Positions 21,983 to 22,122 of a stretch of 22,122 nucleotides of DNA are shown here, in pieces. Positions within the stretch are counted from its first letter, which is position 1; the number at the start of each line of letters is the position of its first letter. A program made the position numbers and the translations under genes. A model generated the notes under the pieces. That model was not told the origin of the DNA. It saw only the letters and a list, made by a program, of their open reading frames with translations, and made no database searches. Source of the stretch: Pedobacter sp. (GTDB lineage: Bacteria > Bacteroidota > Bacteroidia > Sphingobacteriales > Sphingobacteriaceae); NCBI GenBank assembly GCA_004295885.1, contig SEDG01000008.1, positions 1 to 22,122 of the forward strand, given 5' to 3'.

Positions 21983-22122
21983 ATGAAAAAGTTTATTAAA
22001 ATAACCAGCCTTTTAAGTATTGTACTTGTTTCTCTTTTTGCTTGTAAAAAAGATGTAGCCGAGGTAAAACAGGAAGATAGATTTTCTGTAGGTCTACAAG
22101 TAGCTTCTGCTAGAGGCTCAGA
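21983..22122 (+). CDS. Lipoprotein, N-terminal part only (runs off the window)
   Basis: 46 codons from the ATG at 21983 to the window edge. A lipoprotein signal peptide MKKFIKITSLLSIVLVSLFAC ends at Cys21 (lipobox SLFAC; written here as the signal only), followed by KKDVAEVKQEDRFSVGLQ. The leader ends with AAAAAAACAGTT before the ATG, typical for the phylum. Too little remains to assign a family; it is likely exported and surface- or periplasm-anchored. Confidence 0.7.
   Translation, partial: MKKFIKITSLLSIVLVSLFACKKDVAEVKQEDRFSVGLQVASARGS

Overview
The window looks like a chromosomal segment of a soil- or water-type Bacteroidota, most likely family Sphingobacteriaceae (Pedobacter or Mucilaginibacter-like). 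This rests on the AT-rich sequence, most genes lacking a Shine-Dalgarno site, one textbook Bacteroidota promoter (TTTG-N19-TAnnTTTG at 1139-1169), and the protein families present. No rRNA, tRNA, IS element, phage gene or CRISPR array was recognised.

Layout. (1) 1-2330: the 5' part of a secreted GH35 beta-galactosidase on the minus strand, divergent from an AraC-type sugar-responsive regulator. (2) 2341-11501: a string of small stress-type genes. These are Hsp20; a formaldehyde-dehydrogenase-like zinc alcohol dehydrogenase with a partner of unknown function; a YciF ferritin-like protein; an SDR coupled to an MFS transporter that carries a frameshift in a 9-base homopolymer; an ArnT-like membrane glycosyltransferase; an SPW-repeat membrane protein coupled to an RRM RNA-binding protein; a DUF421/YetF membrane protein; and two short, very hydrophilic proteins. 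(3) 11776-19058, all minus strand: an ECF sigma factor, a single-domain response regulator, then a tightly overlapping four-gene operon of CheB-CheR-PAS fusion, PAS histidine kinase, stand-alone CheB with a zinc ribbon, and NarL-type response regulator. (4) 19189-22122: a Gfo/Idh/MocA oxidoreductase, a small conserved protein, a DUF4142 lipoprotein, an unusual 0.5-kb repeat-rich intergenic stretch, and the start of another lipoprotein.

How they may work together. No CheA, CheW, receptor or flagellar gene is present, so the Che enzymes here probably act in a stress or signal pathway rather than in swimming chemotaxis. The ECF sigma factor resembles the alphaproteobacterial EcfG group around region 2. 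The nonamer AGGTATwwA lies upstream of, and in the same direction as, the sigma gene, the single-domain regulator, the YciF gene (or a micro-ORF before it), the SPW-RRM pair and a 65-residue hydrophilic protein. My working hypothesis is that regions 2 and 3 form one stress-response system, with the sigma factor autoregulated and the Che/kinase/regulator operon acting as its sensory arm. This is an inference from motif, gene content and proximity, not a demonstrated system.

Smaller curiosities: a remnant of a DUF72 gene start (3067-3129), four 10-bp repeats in phase with the DNA helix (21761-21800), an 11-bp-arm inverted repeat in the leader of the CheB-CheR gene, and a dispersed-repeat-like element at 11611-11725.
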